DNA from: Niastella soli
Lineage (GTDB): Bacteria > Bacteroidota > Bacteroidia > Chitinophagales > Chitinophagaceae
NCBI RefSeq assembly: GCF_017742245.1
Contig: NZ_JAGHKO010000005.1
Coordinates: 248,001-312,000 of the forward strand
DNA length: 64,000 bases
Reading direction: 5' to 3'
Made by a program: the position numbers and the translations under genes. Positions 9,358-16,929 of the stretch are shown here, in pieces. The first letter of the stretch is position 1; every line of letters starts with the position of its first letter. The notes beneath the pieces were generated by a model. That model had not been told where the DNA came from, ran no database searches, and saw only the letters and a program-made list of their open reading frames with translations.

Positions 9358-9399
9358 AGCCCAAAGTCAATACAAAACTGTATTGACTTTGGGCTTTTT
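9358..9399 (+). terminator. Strong intrinsic terminator after epoxide hydrolase
   Basis: Perfect 16-base stem (AGCCCAAAGTCAATAC and its complement), six-base loop and a T run, 27 bases after the stop codon at 9330. Confidence 0.88.
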
Positions 9400-9412
9400 G
9401 CTTTGTTGCATA

Positions 9413-9573
9413 GACTTGTAAGGTGCACCATTTGAGCTTGCTCTATTAGTGGGTTCATATGCACCCCGCTTGGCGGGGCTGGCTTAACCCCTCCTTATAA
9501 TGGGGCTCCAACGCGTCGGAGTGCCCACCCGATGGCGAATCCGCCAAAGGCGGACAAGCTCTTACAGGTCAGT
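9413..9573. repeat. Divergent copy of the GACCTGTAAGG interspersed repeat
   Basis: Begins with ACTTGTAAGGTGCACCAT, contains AGTGGGTT and the module GCACCCCGCTTGGCGGGG, and ends CTTACAGGTC. The same modules, in the same order, occur at 44415, 50084 and 60445. Several small GC-rich hairpins lie inside (for example ATCCGCCAAAGGCGGAC). No coding potential is seen. Confidence 0.6.
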
Positions 9574-9583
9574 AGTTTTAAAA

Positions 9584-9611
9584 TAATAAAAGATAAATTT
9601 GTCTTTTATTA
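9584..9611. promoter_or_regulatory. Palindromic operator, probably for the Rrf2 regulator
   Basis: Perfect 10-base arms TAATAAAAGA and TCTTTTATTA are separated by eight bases. The palindrome covers the -33 element of the promoter at 9598-9628, so a bound repressor would block transcription. Size and AT-richness fit NsrR/IscR-type operators. Confidence 0.7.
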
Positions 9612-9628
9612 GTTTGTGACTATCTTTG
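9598..9628 (+). promoter_or_regulatory. Bacteroidota-type promoter of the Rrf2 gene
   Basis: TTTG at 9598-9601, exactly 19 bases, then TATCTTTG at 9621-9628. This is a full match to the TTTG / TAnnTTTG consensus. The ATG follows 22 bases later. Confidence 0.75.
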
Positions 9629-9650
9629 TGGGGTCAAACAATGCCAGAAT

Positions 9651-10082
9651 ATGTTCTCCAAGACTTGTGAATATGCAATAAGAGCCGTTATTTTCATTGC
9701 GCAGAAAACTGCTGATGGCTCTCGCGTGGGTATCAAGGAGGTAGCGGCTGGCATCGATTCTCCAGAACATTTCATTGCAAAGATCCTGCAGGACCTAAGC
9801 CGCAAGGGCATCATACAATCTCAAAAGGGGCCCACCGGCGGTTTTTATCTCGATGCACAGTCCCGCAAATATACGCTTGCCGATGTGGTACATGTTGTCG
9901 ATGGCGATCAGATCTTTAACGGTTGCGGTCTTGGATTAAAGCAATGCTCTGAAACAAAGCCATGCCCGCTTCACAATGAATTCAAAAAGATCCGTGATGC
10001 CATCTCAAAAATGCTACGGTCGACCCATTTGGGAGAATTCAGTGAGCAGCTGGAGCAAAAACTCGTCTTCCTGAAGCGTTGA
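9651..10082 (+). CDS. Rrf2 family transcriptional regulator with Fe-S cysteines (NsrR/IscR-like)
   Basis: A 143-residue winged-helix regulator starting MFSKTCEYAIRAVIFIAQK, the typical Rrf2 opening. The HTH is around residues 27-50 and the wing is KGPTGGFYL. Three cysteines, C92, C99 and C105 (GCGLGLKQCSETKPCPL), match the cluster ligands of NsrR/IscR, so it probably senses nitric oxide or Fe-S status. It heads a block of Fe-S-repair genes on the same strand and has a palindromic operator over its own promoter, implying autoregulation. The distinction between NsrR and IscR cannot be made from sequence alone; the RIC neighbour favours NO. Confidence 0.9.
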   Translation: MFSKTCEYAIRAVIFIAQKTADGSRVGIKEVAAGIDSPEHFIAKILQDLSRKGIIQSQKGPTGGFYLDAQSRKYTLADVVHVVDGDQIFNGCGLGLKQCSETKPCPLHNEFKKIRDAISKMLRSTHLGEFSEQLEQKLVFLKR

Positions 10083-10193
10083 TTTTTTTTGCGCCGATAG
10101 AAGATAAAAAGGTATTTAATTATTTTATAAGAGGGTGTCTTTCCACCCTATAACGTCTGTTAAAATTTCTAACACTATAAATAAAGCTGAACT

Positions 10194-11144
10194 ATGATAC
10201 TTTCAGAAATGCTCGATGTAACCAAAATTGAACCCCGGTTAAAACATCCCACTATCTTCAAATGCTTTGATGCATTGAACGCCGGCGAAACTTTTACCAT
10301 TTTGAACGACCATGATCCCAAACCTTTGTATTATCAGTTGCTGGGTGAAAGAGGGAACATCTTTACCTGGAATTACCTGGAGGAGGGGCCAGAATGGTGG
10401 CGCGTTGCCATTGCCAAACCAGCGGCAGCTGCAAAAGCAGAAACGGTAGGGCAGATTGTTGCAAAGGACATTCGCAAAGCAGAAGTGTTTAAAAAGCTGG
10501 GCATCGATTTTTGCTGTGGTGGTAAAAAAACAGTGACCCAGGCATGTGAAGAAGCGGGTATAACACAAGACCAATTAGAAGTGGCAATGAAAAATTTTGA
10601 TGACCACACGCGTAACAAGGCGGAACATGATTTTAACTCCTGGGAGCTCGATTTTCTGGCCGATTACATTGTGAATATTCACCACAGATATATACGCGAA
10701 AACGCTACCCTGATAGAGGAGCTGGCTTTAAAAGTAGCGAACAGACATGGTGATCAGCATCCCGAACTGGTACATCTGGCTGTAGGGGTGCAACAATGCC
10801 TGGTTGATCTGTTAGCTCACCTGGAAAAAGAAGAAAAAGCCTTGTTCCCTTACGTAAAGGAACTGGCGGCGAAAAAGAAACAGGGTGCGAAATTCAATTC
10901 CGGATTTTCCGTAGTCTCTCCCGTACGGGCAATGGAAACCGAACATGAGCGCACCGGTGAAGAGCTGCATGCTTTTCGTGAGCTTACCAATGATTACACG
11001 CTTCCCAAAAATGCCTGCAATTCATATGCCTTTTTATTCAGCAAGCTGCAGGAATTTGAAGCCGATCTGTTAAGGCATATTCATCTGGAAAATAATATCC
11101 TGTTCCCAAAAGCGCTTGGATTGGAACAGGAGCTGGCAGCCTAA
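10194..11144 (+). CDS. DUF2249-RIC fusion: iron-sulfur cluster repair di-iron protein (ScdA/YtfE-like)
   Basis: A 316-residue protein. Residues 5-75 are a DUF2249 domain (ending EEGPEWWRVAI). Residues 84-140 are the DUF542/ScdA-N domain with FKKLGIDFCCGG (Cys107, Cys108). The rest is a hemerythrin-like four-helix domain with His/Glu ligands in HHRY, HLEKEEKALFPYV, TEHERTGEELH and HIHLENNILFPK. RIC proteins restore Fe-S clusters damaged by NO or peroxide and carry a non-heme di-iron site. Fusion to DUF2249 is a common Bacteroidota variant. It lies 111 bases after the Rrf2 gene and is probably under its control. Confidence 0.92.
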   Translation: MILSEMLDVTKIEPRLKHPTIFKCFDALNAGETFTILNDHDPKPLYYQLLGERGNIFTWNYLEEGPEWWRVAIAKPAAAAKAETVGQIVAKDIRKAEVFKKLGIDFCCGGKKTVTQACEEAGITQDQLEVAMKNFDDHTRNKAEHDFNSWELDFLADYIVNIHHRYIRENATLIEELALKVANRHGDQHPELVHLAVGVQQCLVDLLAHLEKEEKALFPYVKELAAKKKQGAKFNSGFSVVSPVRAMETEHERTGEELHAFRELTNDYTLPKNACNSYAFLFSKLQEFEADLLRHIHLENNILFPKALGLEQELAA

Positions 11145-11159
11145 GTAAAATGATTTATC

Positions 11160-11978
11160 ATGACCATCAACAGTACCACCAAAATAGCAGCGATCATAAA
11201 AGCTAATAAAGCAGGCATTGAAGTAATTGCTTCCCTGGCAAAGCCATTGGAAAAACTGCGCAACCCCGTGTTGCGTAGTTTAATGGCAGGTCGGGTCACC
11301 ATTGCTGAAGCAGCAAAAATAGGTGGCTGCAGGGTGGAAGACTTTAGAAAAGCGTTAGAACCGTTAGGTTTTAACTGGGTCACATCAGAAGAAGGGATAA
11401 ATGAGTCAGGCGGGGAAACGATTCCTGCCTGGTTCAGTACCCTTAGGCCATCACAGCTGCAAACGATCGATGTACGGCCTACTATCAGTTCTGGTAAAGA
11501 CCCTTTGAAGGAGATCATGCAACAGTATAAAGCGTTGAAGGAGGGGAATGTGCTGTGTGTGGTGAACTCTTTTATTCCATACCCGCTGATCGATCTGCTG
11601 CAATCAAAAGGCGCAGCCTGTTATTCAGAAACGATCACCAATGAAGAACATCGCACCTATTTCCTGAAGGGAAAAGGCGGTACCCATGAAAAAGACACTT
11701 CACCAGTAGTGCATTGTACCGGGGCAGATTTTGCCAATGCCTGCAACCAGTTTGGTTCAGCCCGTTTACAATCCATCGATGTGCGACCTTATGAAATGCC
11801 CTTGCCAATGCAAATGATCCTGGAGGCATTGGGCAGGTTGCCTGTGGACAATGCGCTGCTGGTATATCACAAAAGGATACCTGTCTATTTATTGGATGAA
11901 TTGAACGATCAAGCCTATAACATTCTTGTATACACGGCTGCCGATACCGACATCCGGTTGTTGATACATCAAACTTAA
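11160..11978 (+). CDS. DUF1858/DUF2249 domain protein
   Basis: A 272-residue cytoplasmic protein. The N-terminal segment to about residue 70 (AIIKANKAGIEVIASLAK ... TIAEAAKIGG) resembles the DUF1858/ScdA-N helical domain but lacks its cysteines. Two DUF2249 domains follow, each opening with a DVRP motif: QTIDVRPTISSGKDPLKEI near residue 100 and QSIDVRPYEMPLPMQMI near 200. DUF2249 proteins are SirA/TusA-like folds often linked to NO or denitrification genes, with unknown biochemical role. It sits 16 bases after the RIC gene and 6 bases before the next gene, so is clearly in the same operon. Confidence 0.8.
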   Translation: MTINSTTKIAAIIKANKAGIEVIASLAKPLEKLRNPVLRSLMAGRVTIAEAAKIGGCRVEDFRKALEPLGFNWVTSEEGINESGGETIPAWFSTLRPSQLQTIDVRPTISSGKDPLKEIMQQYKALKEGNVLCVVNSFIPYPLIDLLQSKGAACYSETITNEEHRTYFLKGKGGTHEKDTSPVVHCTGADFANACNQFGSARLQSIDVRPYEMPLPMQMILEALGRLPVDNALLVYHKRIPVYLLDELNDQAYNILVYTAADTDIRLLIHQT

Positions 11979-11983
11979 CCTAT

Positions 11984-13255
11984 ATGTCAGATATAAATAT
12001 TGGCAAAGCGCCCCCGGCAAAAGCGGTAATCCCCTTTTACGCAATAGGGGCGCTTTTTTTCGTTGTCCTCTGCGTATTGCTTTTTTTGTCGGCCAGTGAT
12101 CTAACGGGGCATTATTTTAGTCCGCATATTTTGGCCGTGGTACACAGCGCGGTGTTGGGGTGGGGGACCATGATCATTTTTGGTGCAGGGTATCAATTAA
12201 TGCCGGTCATTTGCGAACGCGATCTGTATAGCCCCACACTGGCAGTTATTTCTTTTTATACCCTCACCACAGGTGCTGGTTTATTGGTGACCAGTTTCTG
12301 GTTCTTTTGGGTGGGATGGCCCATGATCACAGGTGGCGCATTGGTGGTAACAGCTGCCTTGCTGTATGCCGTGAATGTGTACCATACATCCGGGCAGTGC
12401 AACCGGCATGCTGCTAATTTTATCATCAGCTCGGCCGCCTGGTTGTTGTTTACGGTGGTGCTTGGGTTGCTGCTCGCCATCAATTTGCGTTTTCCGTTTA
12501 TACCCATGAGCCATATCGATGTATTAAAACTGCATGCGCATGCAGGCCTGGTAGGCTGGTTTCTGCAACTGATCACCGGCGTAAGTGCCAAGCTGGTACC
12601 TATGTTCTTATTGGGTAAATCAGAAAAGGATAAGCTGTTAAAATATGCGTTTTATTGTCAGAACGGCGGACTGGTGCTTTTTTTGGGTGATGCATATTTT
12701 AATGGCCTCTCAAACAGGGGACTGTTCTATGAATTGATAATAGGGGTGGGTACCATCGCCTGGGTGTTATACCTGGCAGATGTATACCGCAACCGGGTAC
12801 GCAAAAAAACAGACTGGCAAATGAAACATACGGGTTTGTCATTTATTTGCTTACTGAGTGCCTTTTTGGTGTTGCCATTGTTGTATGGCAGCAACGATAA
12901 ACGCTGGGCATTGGTGTTAGGGACCTTATTGTTTATGGGTTGGATAACAGGTATCATTCTCGGAAAAACATTTAAAACACTTCCCTTTATTGTATGGAAC
13001 AATAAGTTCAGGCTGCTGAATGGAAAGGTAAAAGTGCCCATGCCTAAGCATTTATATAAAGAAAAGCTGGTGCAATACCAGTTCTGGTGTTTTCTGTTTG
13101 CCCTTTTGTTGCTGGTGGCCGGTATTTCATTCGCCTGTGTGTTGCTCATCAGGGTGGCGCTGATGGCCTGGATAATAACCGCCTTACTGTATGTTTACAA
13201 TGTAGGGGTGGTCTTGTTTTATAAAATTGAAACAAATGGAGGACGTAATAAATAA
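11984..13255 (+). CDS. Heme-copper-oxidase subunit I-like / NnrS-like membrane protein
   Basis: A 423-residue protein with about 12 hydrophobic segments. Two histidine motifs stand out: VVHSAVLGWGTMIIFGAGY (His54) and LKLHAHAGLVGWFLQLITG (His184, His186). They resemble the heme-binding helices of cbb3/NorB-type oxidases and of NnrS. The protein is shorter than catalytic subunit I (usually over 450) and the full set of Cu/Fe ligands is not obvious. In this operon a role in NO handling or heme-based NO sensing is likely but inferred. The next gene begins inside its last 20 bases. Confidence 0.68.
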   Translation: MSDINIGKAPPAKAVIPFYAIGALFFVVLCVLLFLSASDLTGHYFSPHILAVVHSAVLGWGTMIIFGAGYQLMPVICERDLYSPTLAVISFYTLTTGAGLLVTSFWFFWVGWPMITGGALVVTAALLYAVNVYHTSGQCNRHAANFIISSAAWLLFTVVLGLLLAINLRFPFIPMSHIDVLKLHAHAGLVGWFLQLITGVSAKLVPMFLLGKSEKDKLLKYAFYCQNGGLVLFLGDAYFNGLSNRGLFYELIIGVGTIAWVLYLADVYRNRVRKKTDWQMKHTGLSFICLLSAFLVLPLLYGSNDKRWALVLGTLLFMGWITGIILGKTFKTLPFIVWNNKFRLLNGKVKVPMPKHLYKEKLVQYQFWCFLFALLLLVAGISFACVLLIRVALMAWIITALLYVYNVGVVLFYKIETNGGRNK

Positions 13256-13562
13256 TGTAGATAATAAACAAAAGCTAAAGGCGCTTGCGGTGTTGTACAA
13301 TGTAATGGACCCTGAGCTTTTTGTAAATATTATGGACCTGGGGCTGGTATATGACCTTATCTTTACGCCGCAATCAATTCTGGTTACAATGACCCTTTCT
13401 ACCTCGCATTGCCCCATGGGTGAGGCCATTGTGGAAGGAGTTAAAAATGTACTGGCGGAGCAATTTACAGATCATGTCATTGAGGTAGAACTGGTTTGGG
13501 AGCCAAAATGGAGTTTCGACATGATCTCGGCCGAAGGGCGCCGGCAGTTAGGGATCGTATGA
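13236..13562 (+). CDS. MIP18/PaaD-like metal-sulfur cluster assembly factor (DUF59)
   Basis: A 108-residue protein from ATG 13236 (a TTG at 13227 is less likely). It carries the DUF59 pattern VMDPELFVNIMDLGLVYDL and STSHCPMGEAIVEGVKN, including the conserved Cys. DUF59 proteins (SufT, PaaD, MIP18) help insert or mature Fe-S clusters. It overlaps the preceding gene by 20 bases and the ferredoxin gene by 4 bases, showing translational coupling. The location supports a role in rebuilding clusters after nitrosative damage. Confidence 0.87.
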   Translation: MEDVINNVDNKQKLKALAVLYNVMDPELFVNIMDLGLVYDLIFTPQSILVTMTLSTSHCPMGEAIVEGVKNVLAEQFTDHVIEVELVWEPKWSFDMISAEGRRQLGIV

Positions 13563-13891
13563 ATCAAAGAGAAAAGAATATCAAATTATTTATTGAGTAC
13601 AATGGAAACACACAAACCATTGAAACGTTTGCAGGTGAATACCGGAATCTGATGGTGCTGATAAAAGATCAATTATGGGTAGAGGGAATAGGAGAGTGTG
13701 GCGGCATGGCCCGCTGCGGCACCTGTCTGGTTGAATTATTGAATGCTGATGAAAACCTGGCAGTCATCGATTCTAAAGAAGCCGCCGTGATCAGGCGGTC
13801 AGTAAATACCCCGGCAACCCTGCGACTGGCCTGCCAGATCCTGGTTGATGAAACTGTAAACGGTCTGCAGGTAAAAGTATTGGAGCCATAA
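13559..13891 (+). CDS. [2Fe-2S] ferredoxin
   Basis: A 110-residue ferredoxin. Ligand cysteines appear in GECGGMARCGTCLVELL (Cys-x5-Cys-x2-Cys), with the fourth in RLACQILV near residue 92, the adrenodoxin/putidaredoxin-like pattern. The start ATG at 13559 overlaps the stop of the DUF59 gene (ATGA), which decides it over the longer frame from 13496. It is the last gene of the Rrf2-headed operon and could supply electrons for cluster repair or NO reduction; the partner reductase is not in the window. Confidence 0.88.
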   Translation: MNQREKNIKLFIEYNGNTQTIETFAGEYRNLMVLIKDQLWVEGIGECGGMARCGTCLVELLNADENLAVIDSKEAAVIRRSVNTPATLRLACQILVDETVNGLQVKVLEP

Positions 13892-13913
13892 ATGGTAACT
13901 GACAGGAATATTA

Positions 13914-13930
13914 TTTTTGACCGATTGGTA
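13914..13930. promoter_or_regulatory. TetR operator copy 1 (upstream of tetR gene)
   Basis: TTTTTGACCGATTGGTA contains the imperfect palindrome ACCGATTGGT (8 of 10 symmetric). The same 17 bases recur at 14599-14615, and identity continues with one mismatch to 23 bases. It overlaps the -33 box of the tetR promoter. Confidence 0.72.
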
Positions 13931-13946
13931 TAAAATGATATTTTTG
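13916..13946 (+). promoter_or_regulatory. Promoter of the TetR gene
   Basis: TTTG at 13916-13919, 19 bases, then TATTTTTG at 13939-13946: a full match to the Bacteroidota consensus, 17 bases before the ATG at 13964. Confidence 0.7.
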
Positions 13947-13963
13947 TTGGGTAAATAATTAGT

Positions 13964-14551
13964 ATGTCGGGCCGGAACCGTTTATTTGATGAAGAAAAAG
14001 CACTGGCACAGGCGGCGGAAGTCTTTTGGATAAAAGGCTATGAAGCAGCCTCCACCGAAGACCTGTTAACTGCCATGGATCTGAACAAAGGCAGTTTGTA
14101 CAATGCATTCGGCAACAAACGGGAGTTGTTTATAAAAGTGTTTGACTGGTTTGCCCAGCGGTTTATTCGCAATATGAAGGAAGTGTTTGCAAAACATTCC
14201 AATACGGTAGATGCCATCAGAGAGATCTTTCTCCATGTAGCCTATCCTGACAAGCCCATCGATCATACAAAAGGTTGTTTTTATGTAAATATATTAGGGG
14301 AAACCACCGGTATGGACCCTGACCTGGAAAAAGTTGCCCGGGAAAAGCTGCTGGATATGGAAAAGCTATTCCATAAAGAATTAACAAAAGCCCAGAAAGC
14401 AGGACAACTGACCAGTACCATTCAGCCTTCCTTATTAGCCAAACACCTGTTGAACTTGTGGAACGGGATCAATATTTCAAGAAGATTATACAATGAAAAA
14501 GAACTGGAAAAACTGGTGGAGTTAAATCTCCAACTTTGTTTTGACAGGTAA
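13964..14551 (+). CDS. TetR/AcrR family transcriptional regulator
   Basis: A 195-residue regulator. The HTH is at about residues 8-55 (ALAQAAEVFWIKGYEAAST ... GSLYNAFGNKRELF), which is the AcrR-type signature. The C-terminal half is an all-helical ligand-binding domain of the TetR_C type. The gene is preceded by its own promoter, whose -33 box lies in a palindrome repeated in front of the next gene. It is therefore probably autoregulated and represses the NTF2-like gene. A decayed RND efflux adaptor further downstream suggests the ancestral target was an efflux pump. Confidence 0.9.
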   Translation: MSGRNRLFDEEKALAQAAEVFWIKGYEAASTEDLLTAMDLNKGSLYNAFGNKRELFIKVFDWFAQRFIRNMKEVFAKHSNTVDAIREIFLHVAYPDKPIDHTKGCFYVNILGETTGMDPDLEKVAREKLLDMEKLFHKELTKAQKAGQLTSTIQPSLLAKHLLNLWNGINISRRLYNEKELEKLVELNLQLCFDR

Positions 14552-14598
14552 TATTTTTATTGCTTTGCCCGCCAAAGCTTTAGTGTATACGGGCCCAC

Positions 14599-14615
14599 TT
14601 TTTGACCGATTGGTA
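14599..14615. promoter_or_regulatory. TetR operator copy 2 (upstream of NTF2-like gene)
   Basis: Identical 17 bases to 13914-13930, ending 29 bases before the ATG at 14645. The position suits repression of the downstream gene. The -7 region here (AAACTTTG at 14633) is weak. Confidence 0.7.
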
Positions 14616-14644
14616 CAAAATTAATACAAATAAAACTTTGCAAT

Positions 14645-15055
14645 ATGAGTACAACAATTAAACCCCCGTTCACCAGGGAAACAGCATTGGCAAAAGTGAA
14701 GCTGGCAGAAGATGCCTGGAATACAAGGGACCCTGAAAAAGTATCCATGGCGTACAGCGTTAATTCAGAATGGCGGAACCGTACCGAATTTTTTACCGGC
14801 CGCGAAGCCATCAAAGAATTCCTGACCCGTAAATGGCAAAAAGAGCTCGACTACAAATTGATGAAGGAACTGTGGTGTTACACCGACAACCGTATTTCCG
14901 TGCGTTTTGAATATGAATGGCGCGATGCCGGTGGGCAATGGTACCGTACCCATGGCAATGAACATTGGGAATTTGACGAAGAAGGGTTGATGCGTCGTCG
15001 GGATATGAGCGCCAATGACTATCCTATCGAGGAAAAGGACAGAAGGTATAAATAA
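14645..15055 (+). CDS. NTF2-like (DUF1348) family protein
   Basis: A 136-residue single-domain protein with the SnoaL/NTF2-like pattern: a first helix ([20 protein letters not shown]), then [21 protein letters not shown] and [24 protein letters not shown]. It matches the DUF1348 group, nearly full length (family about 140-155). The enzymatic role is unknown; members form small cone-shaped folds that bind hydrophobic ligands. An upstream copy of the TetR operator indicates co-regulation with the preceding gene. Confidence 0.85.
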   Translation: MSTTIKPPFTRETALAKVKLAEDAWNTRDPEKVSMAYSVNSEWRNRTEFFTGREAIKEFLTRKWQKELDYKLMKELWCYTDNRISVRFEYEWRDAGGQWYRTHGNEHWEFDEEGLMRRRDMSANDYPIEEKDRRYK

Positions 15056-15082
15056 GGGTCAGATACAGCAAAACAACACAAT

Positions 15083-15585
15083 GTCTGTCTGGGCAAGTCG
15101 AACGATCAGCCAATGCTGGTATTACAGCATTTGCAAAAGCTTAGGTTGGAAGTTTATATTCCCGAAGCGTATGTTGATCAGGTTGATCTGAACAGACCCG
15201 TTAGTTTTGTTTTTAATTCCATGCCCGAGTAAACACATGAAGCCAAGATCAGTCGCTCAGCCAATGCCTTGACCAGTTTGCGATCAGATGCCATTGAAAT
15301 TGATCTTCAAAACAACAGACAGTTGTTTAAACCTGGTATGTTGCAGAGGTAAAAGTGCCCTTGTTGTCGCCCGCAAAATCTTTGCTGATCCCCAATAATG
15401 CGATCGTACGCTCAACTGTACGCCAATACATAATTACTGTTAAGGAGGGGAAGGCGCATTTGGTTGATATAAAAGAAGGATTGAAAACAAAAGATTCAAC
15501 GGAAGTGTTTGGTGCGCTTACCGGTGGCAATGAGGTCCTTTTACATGCTACAGATGAAATAAAAGAAGGCACCGTTATAAAGTAA
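15083..15585 (+). pseudogene. Remnant of an RND efflux periplasmic adaptor (HlyD/AcrA-like)
   Basis: Translation in one frame gives RLEVYIPEAYVDQVDL and PVSFVFNSMPE, then an in-frame TAA at 15230, then AKISRSANALTSLRSDAIEI and FKPGM. A one-base deletion near 15342 shifts to the frame AEVKVPLLSPAKSLLIPNNA, which ends with a stop at 15583-15585. These are the successive C-terminal motifs of AcrA/MexA-type adaptors (SANALD, KPGM.AEVK, LIPxxA). The first half of the gene is missing. One nonsense codon, one frameshift and 5' loss make it a clear pseudogene. It follows the TetR/NTF2 pair on the same strand. Confidence 0.82.
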
Positions 15586-15634
15586 GGACCCTGTCACACA
15601 GTGTGTAATTGTTTCTACGGTTCATAAAAAAAAT

Positions 15635-15662
15635 TGAGCCCTGACTATACCGTCAGGGCTCA
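15635..15662 (-). terminator. Intrinsic terminator of the 15693-16106 gene
   Basis: Perfect 11-base stem (TGAGCCCTGAC and complement) with a six-base loop. On the minus strand the stem is followed by a run of T, which fits the gene immediately to the right. Confidence 0.82.
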
Positions 15663-15692
15663 TATATTAAAAACCACTGGATAAACATTGAA

Positions 15693-16106
15693 TTACTTCA
15701 AGCCCCAGAGCTCTATTTCAGCCTTGGAATTACTTCCATTCGTGACCGTGTGATAAACAAATGTTACATTCTTGATCTCAGCGCTGCCGTTCTTCAATTC
15801 AATTGTTTTGCTTTCAGCACCAGGTTTGTATTGCGTATTAAGTGCAACATCCTCAGTTCCACCACCTTCATAGGATACCTGCATGCTTTCCATATGAACA
15901 GGTGCGTCTTTAACCTTCACTTGAAGCGCTTTATACCTGTCCTTACCAATAATAACAAACTTGTCCTTATCTGTTTTAAAATCAACTTTGGCGTCGCCGA
16001 TCTTATGCCAGCCAGCCTTGTTGCTTGTAATAACTTCAGGTTTCTGTGCATGTACTAAGGTGAAAGTAAATAACGAAGCCACTAATAATAAAACAATTCT
16101 TTTCAT
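15693..16106 (-). CDS. Small secreted protein, DUF2541-like
   Basis: A 137-residue protein from the ATG at 16106 with a signal peptide (KRIVLLLVASLFTFTLVHAQ, cleaved after HAQ). The mature part is a predicted beta-rich domain with ITSNKAGWHKIGDAKVDFKT near the start and KAEIELWGL at the end. It resembles the DUF2541 group of small periplasmic proteins, but this assignment is from memory of the pattern and is tentative. It is monocistronic with its own terminator. Confidence 0.65.
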   Translation of the reverse strand: MKRIVLLLVASLFTFTLVHAQKPEVITSNKAGWHKIGDAKVDFKTDKDKFVIIGKDRYKALQVKVKDAPVHMESMQVSYEGGGTEDVALNTQYKPGAESKTIELKNGSAEIKNVTFVYHTVTNGSNSKAEIELWGLK

Positions 16107-16159
16107 GGTGATTCTTTTTAGTGAATAAGGATAGTAAAGCAAAATCCATTCCCTGCCAC

Positions 16160-16192
16160 AAAAAAAAGGATCACCACATCGGCGATCCTTTT
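16160..16192 (-). terminator. Hairpin with A/T flanks, possible terminator
   Basis: GGATC and GATCC arms with eight A on the left and four T on the right, so the longer T run follows the stem on the minus strand. No gene lies directly upstream on that strand. Confidence 0.4.
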
Positions 16193-16289
16193 AGGTTGGA
16201 TAAGGAATATAGCGATAACTCACAAAACACTAAAAGATTTGTTGACCGGGTTATATTAATTTGTCACGAAGTCATTTTAAGTTTTGTTA

Positions 16290-16321
16290 AAAAAAGGATC
16301 GCGGTTAAGCGACCCTTTTTT
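16290..16321. terminator. Second GGATC hairpin with A/T flanks
   Basis: AAAAAGGATCGC pairs with GCGACCCTTTTT (one mismatch), giving a 12-base stem and a six-base loop. It could terminate transcripts in either direction; no gene ends near it. Confidence 0.4.
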
Positions 16322-16929
16322 GGTTTGCCTGAACCCCGCTGGGAGATAACACACATAAAAACGAACAAAGAACAGGAAACCTATTAGGATAAGAAATGCC
16401 TTCTTACGGGGAAGGCTATGGCTAATGGTTAGTTTGTTTAGCTAAGTTAATAAGCCCTGTTATTTAGAAGAAATCCGGTTTGTCACGAATTCTCCGGTTA
16501 TGCATTTAGTAATGAAGTAACTCTTCCCGATGCATCGGGAGGGCGCAGCATGCAGCACATAAACACTGATGATAGGGGTGGGTTGATTGTTAATATTACG
16601 TTTGACGTTTCACGATTGCGGATTGCCGATTGTCGGCTTTGACATTCCTGAGCGTAGCGAAGGAATTATTGCATCGAACGCAGTGAGATGCCCTGGTTCT
16701 AATTCACGTTTTACATTGCCGTATACGAAAATTCAAACCTTCCAGGTAAAAATTGAACCCCTTTTCAACAGCTTACAAATAGGTTTGGTGCTTTCTATTA
16801 AATCTAAACGGCAAGCTTGCATATGATCTTCGAACAAAAGCACTGCAACCAATCACCCTGCAATGCCGTCATATACATATTCAAACCTTTCACAAAACTT
16901 CGGTTATTAAAACCGGTCTGATAGTGATT

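Larger units (their letters stand above)
16143..16929. other. Long intergenic region with hairpins and repeats, no convincing gene
   Basis: Contains two similar GGATC hairpins (16160-16192 and 16290-16321), the phrase GATAGGGGTGGGTT at 16572 (also at 54417), a small palindrome TCCCGATGCATCGGGA at 16527, three drifting heptamers around 16612-16636 and a short GC-rich tract (GAGCGTAGCGAAGGAATT). The open frames here (for example 16587-16826) run across these repeats and show no protein motif. Confidence 0.55.

Noticed and set aside
16587-16826. 79-residue plus-strand frame in the 16-17 kb gap
   Set aside because: Runs through heptamers and short palindromic repeats; no recognisable protein feature.
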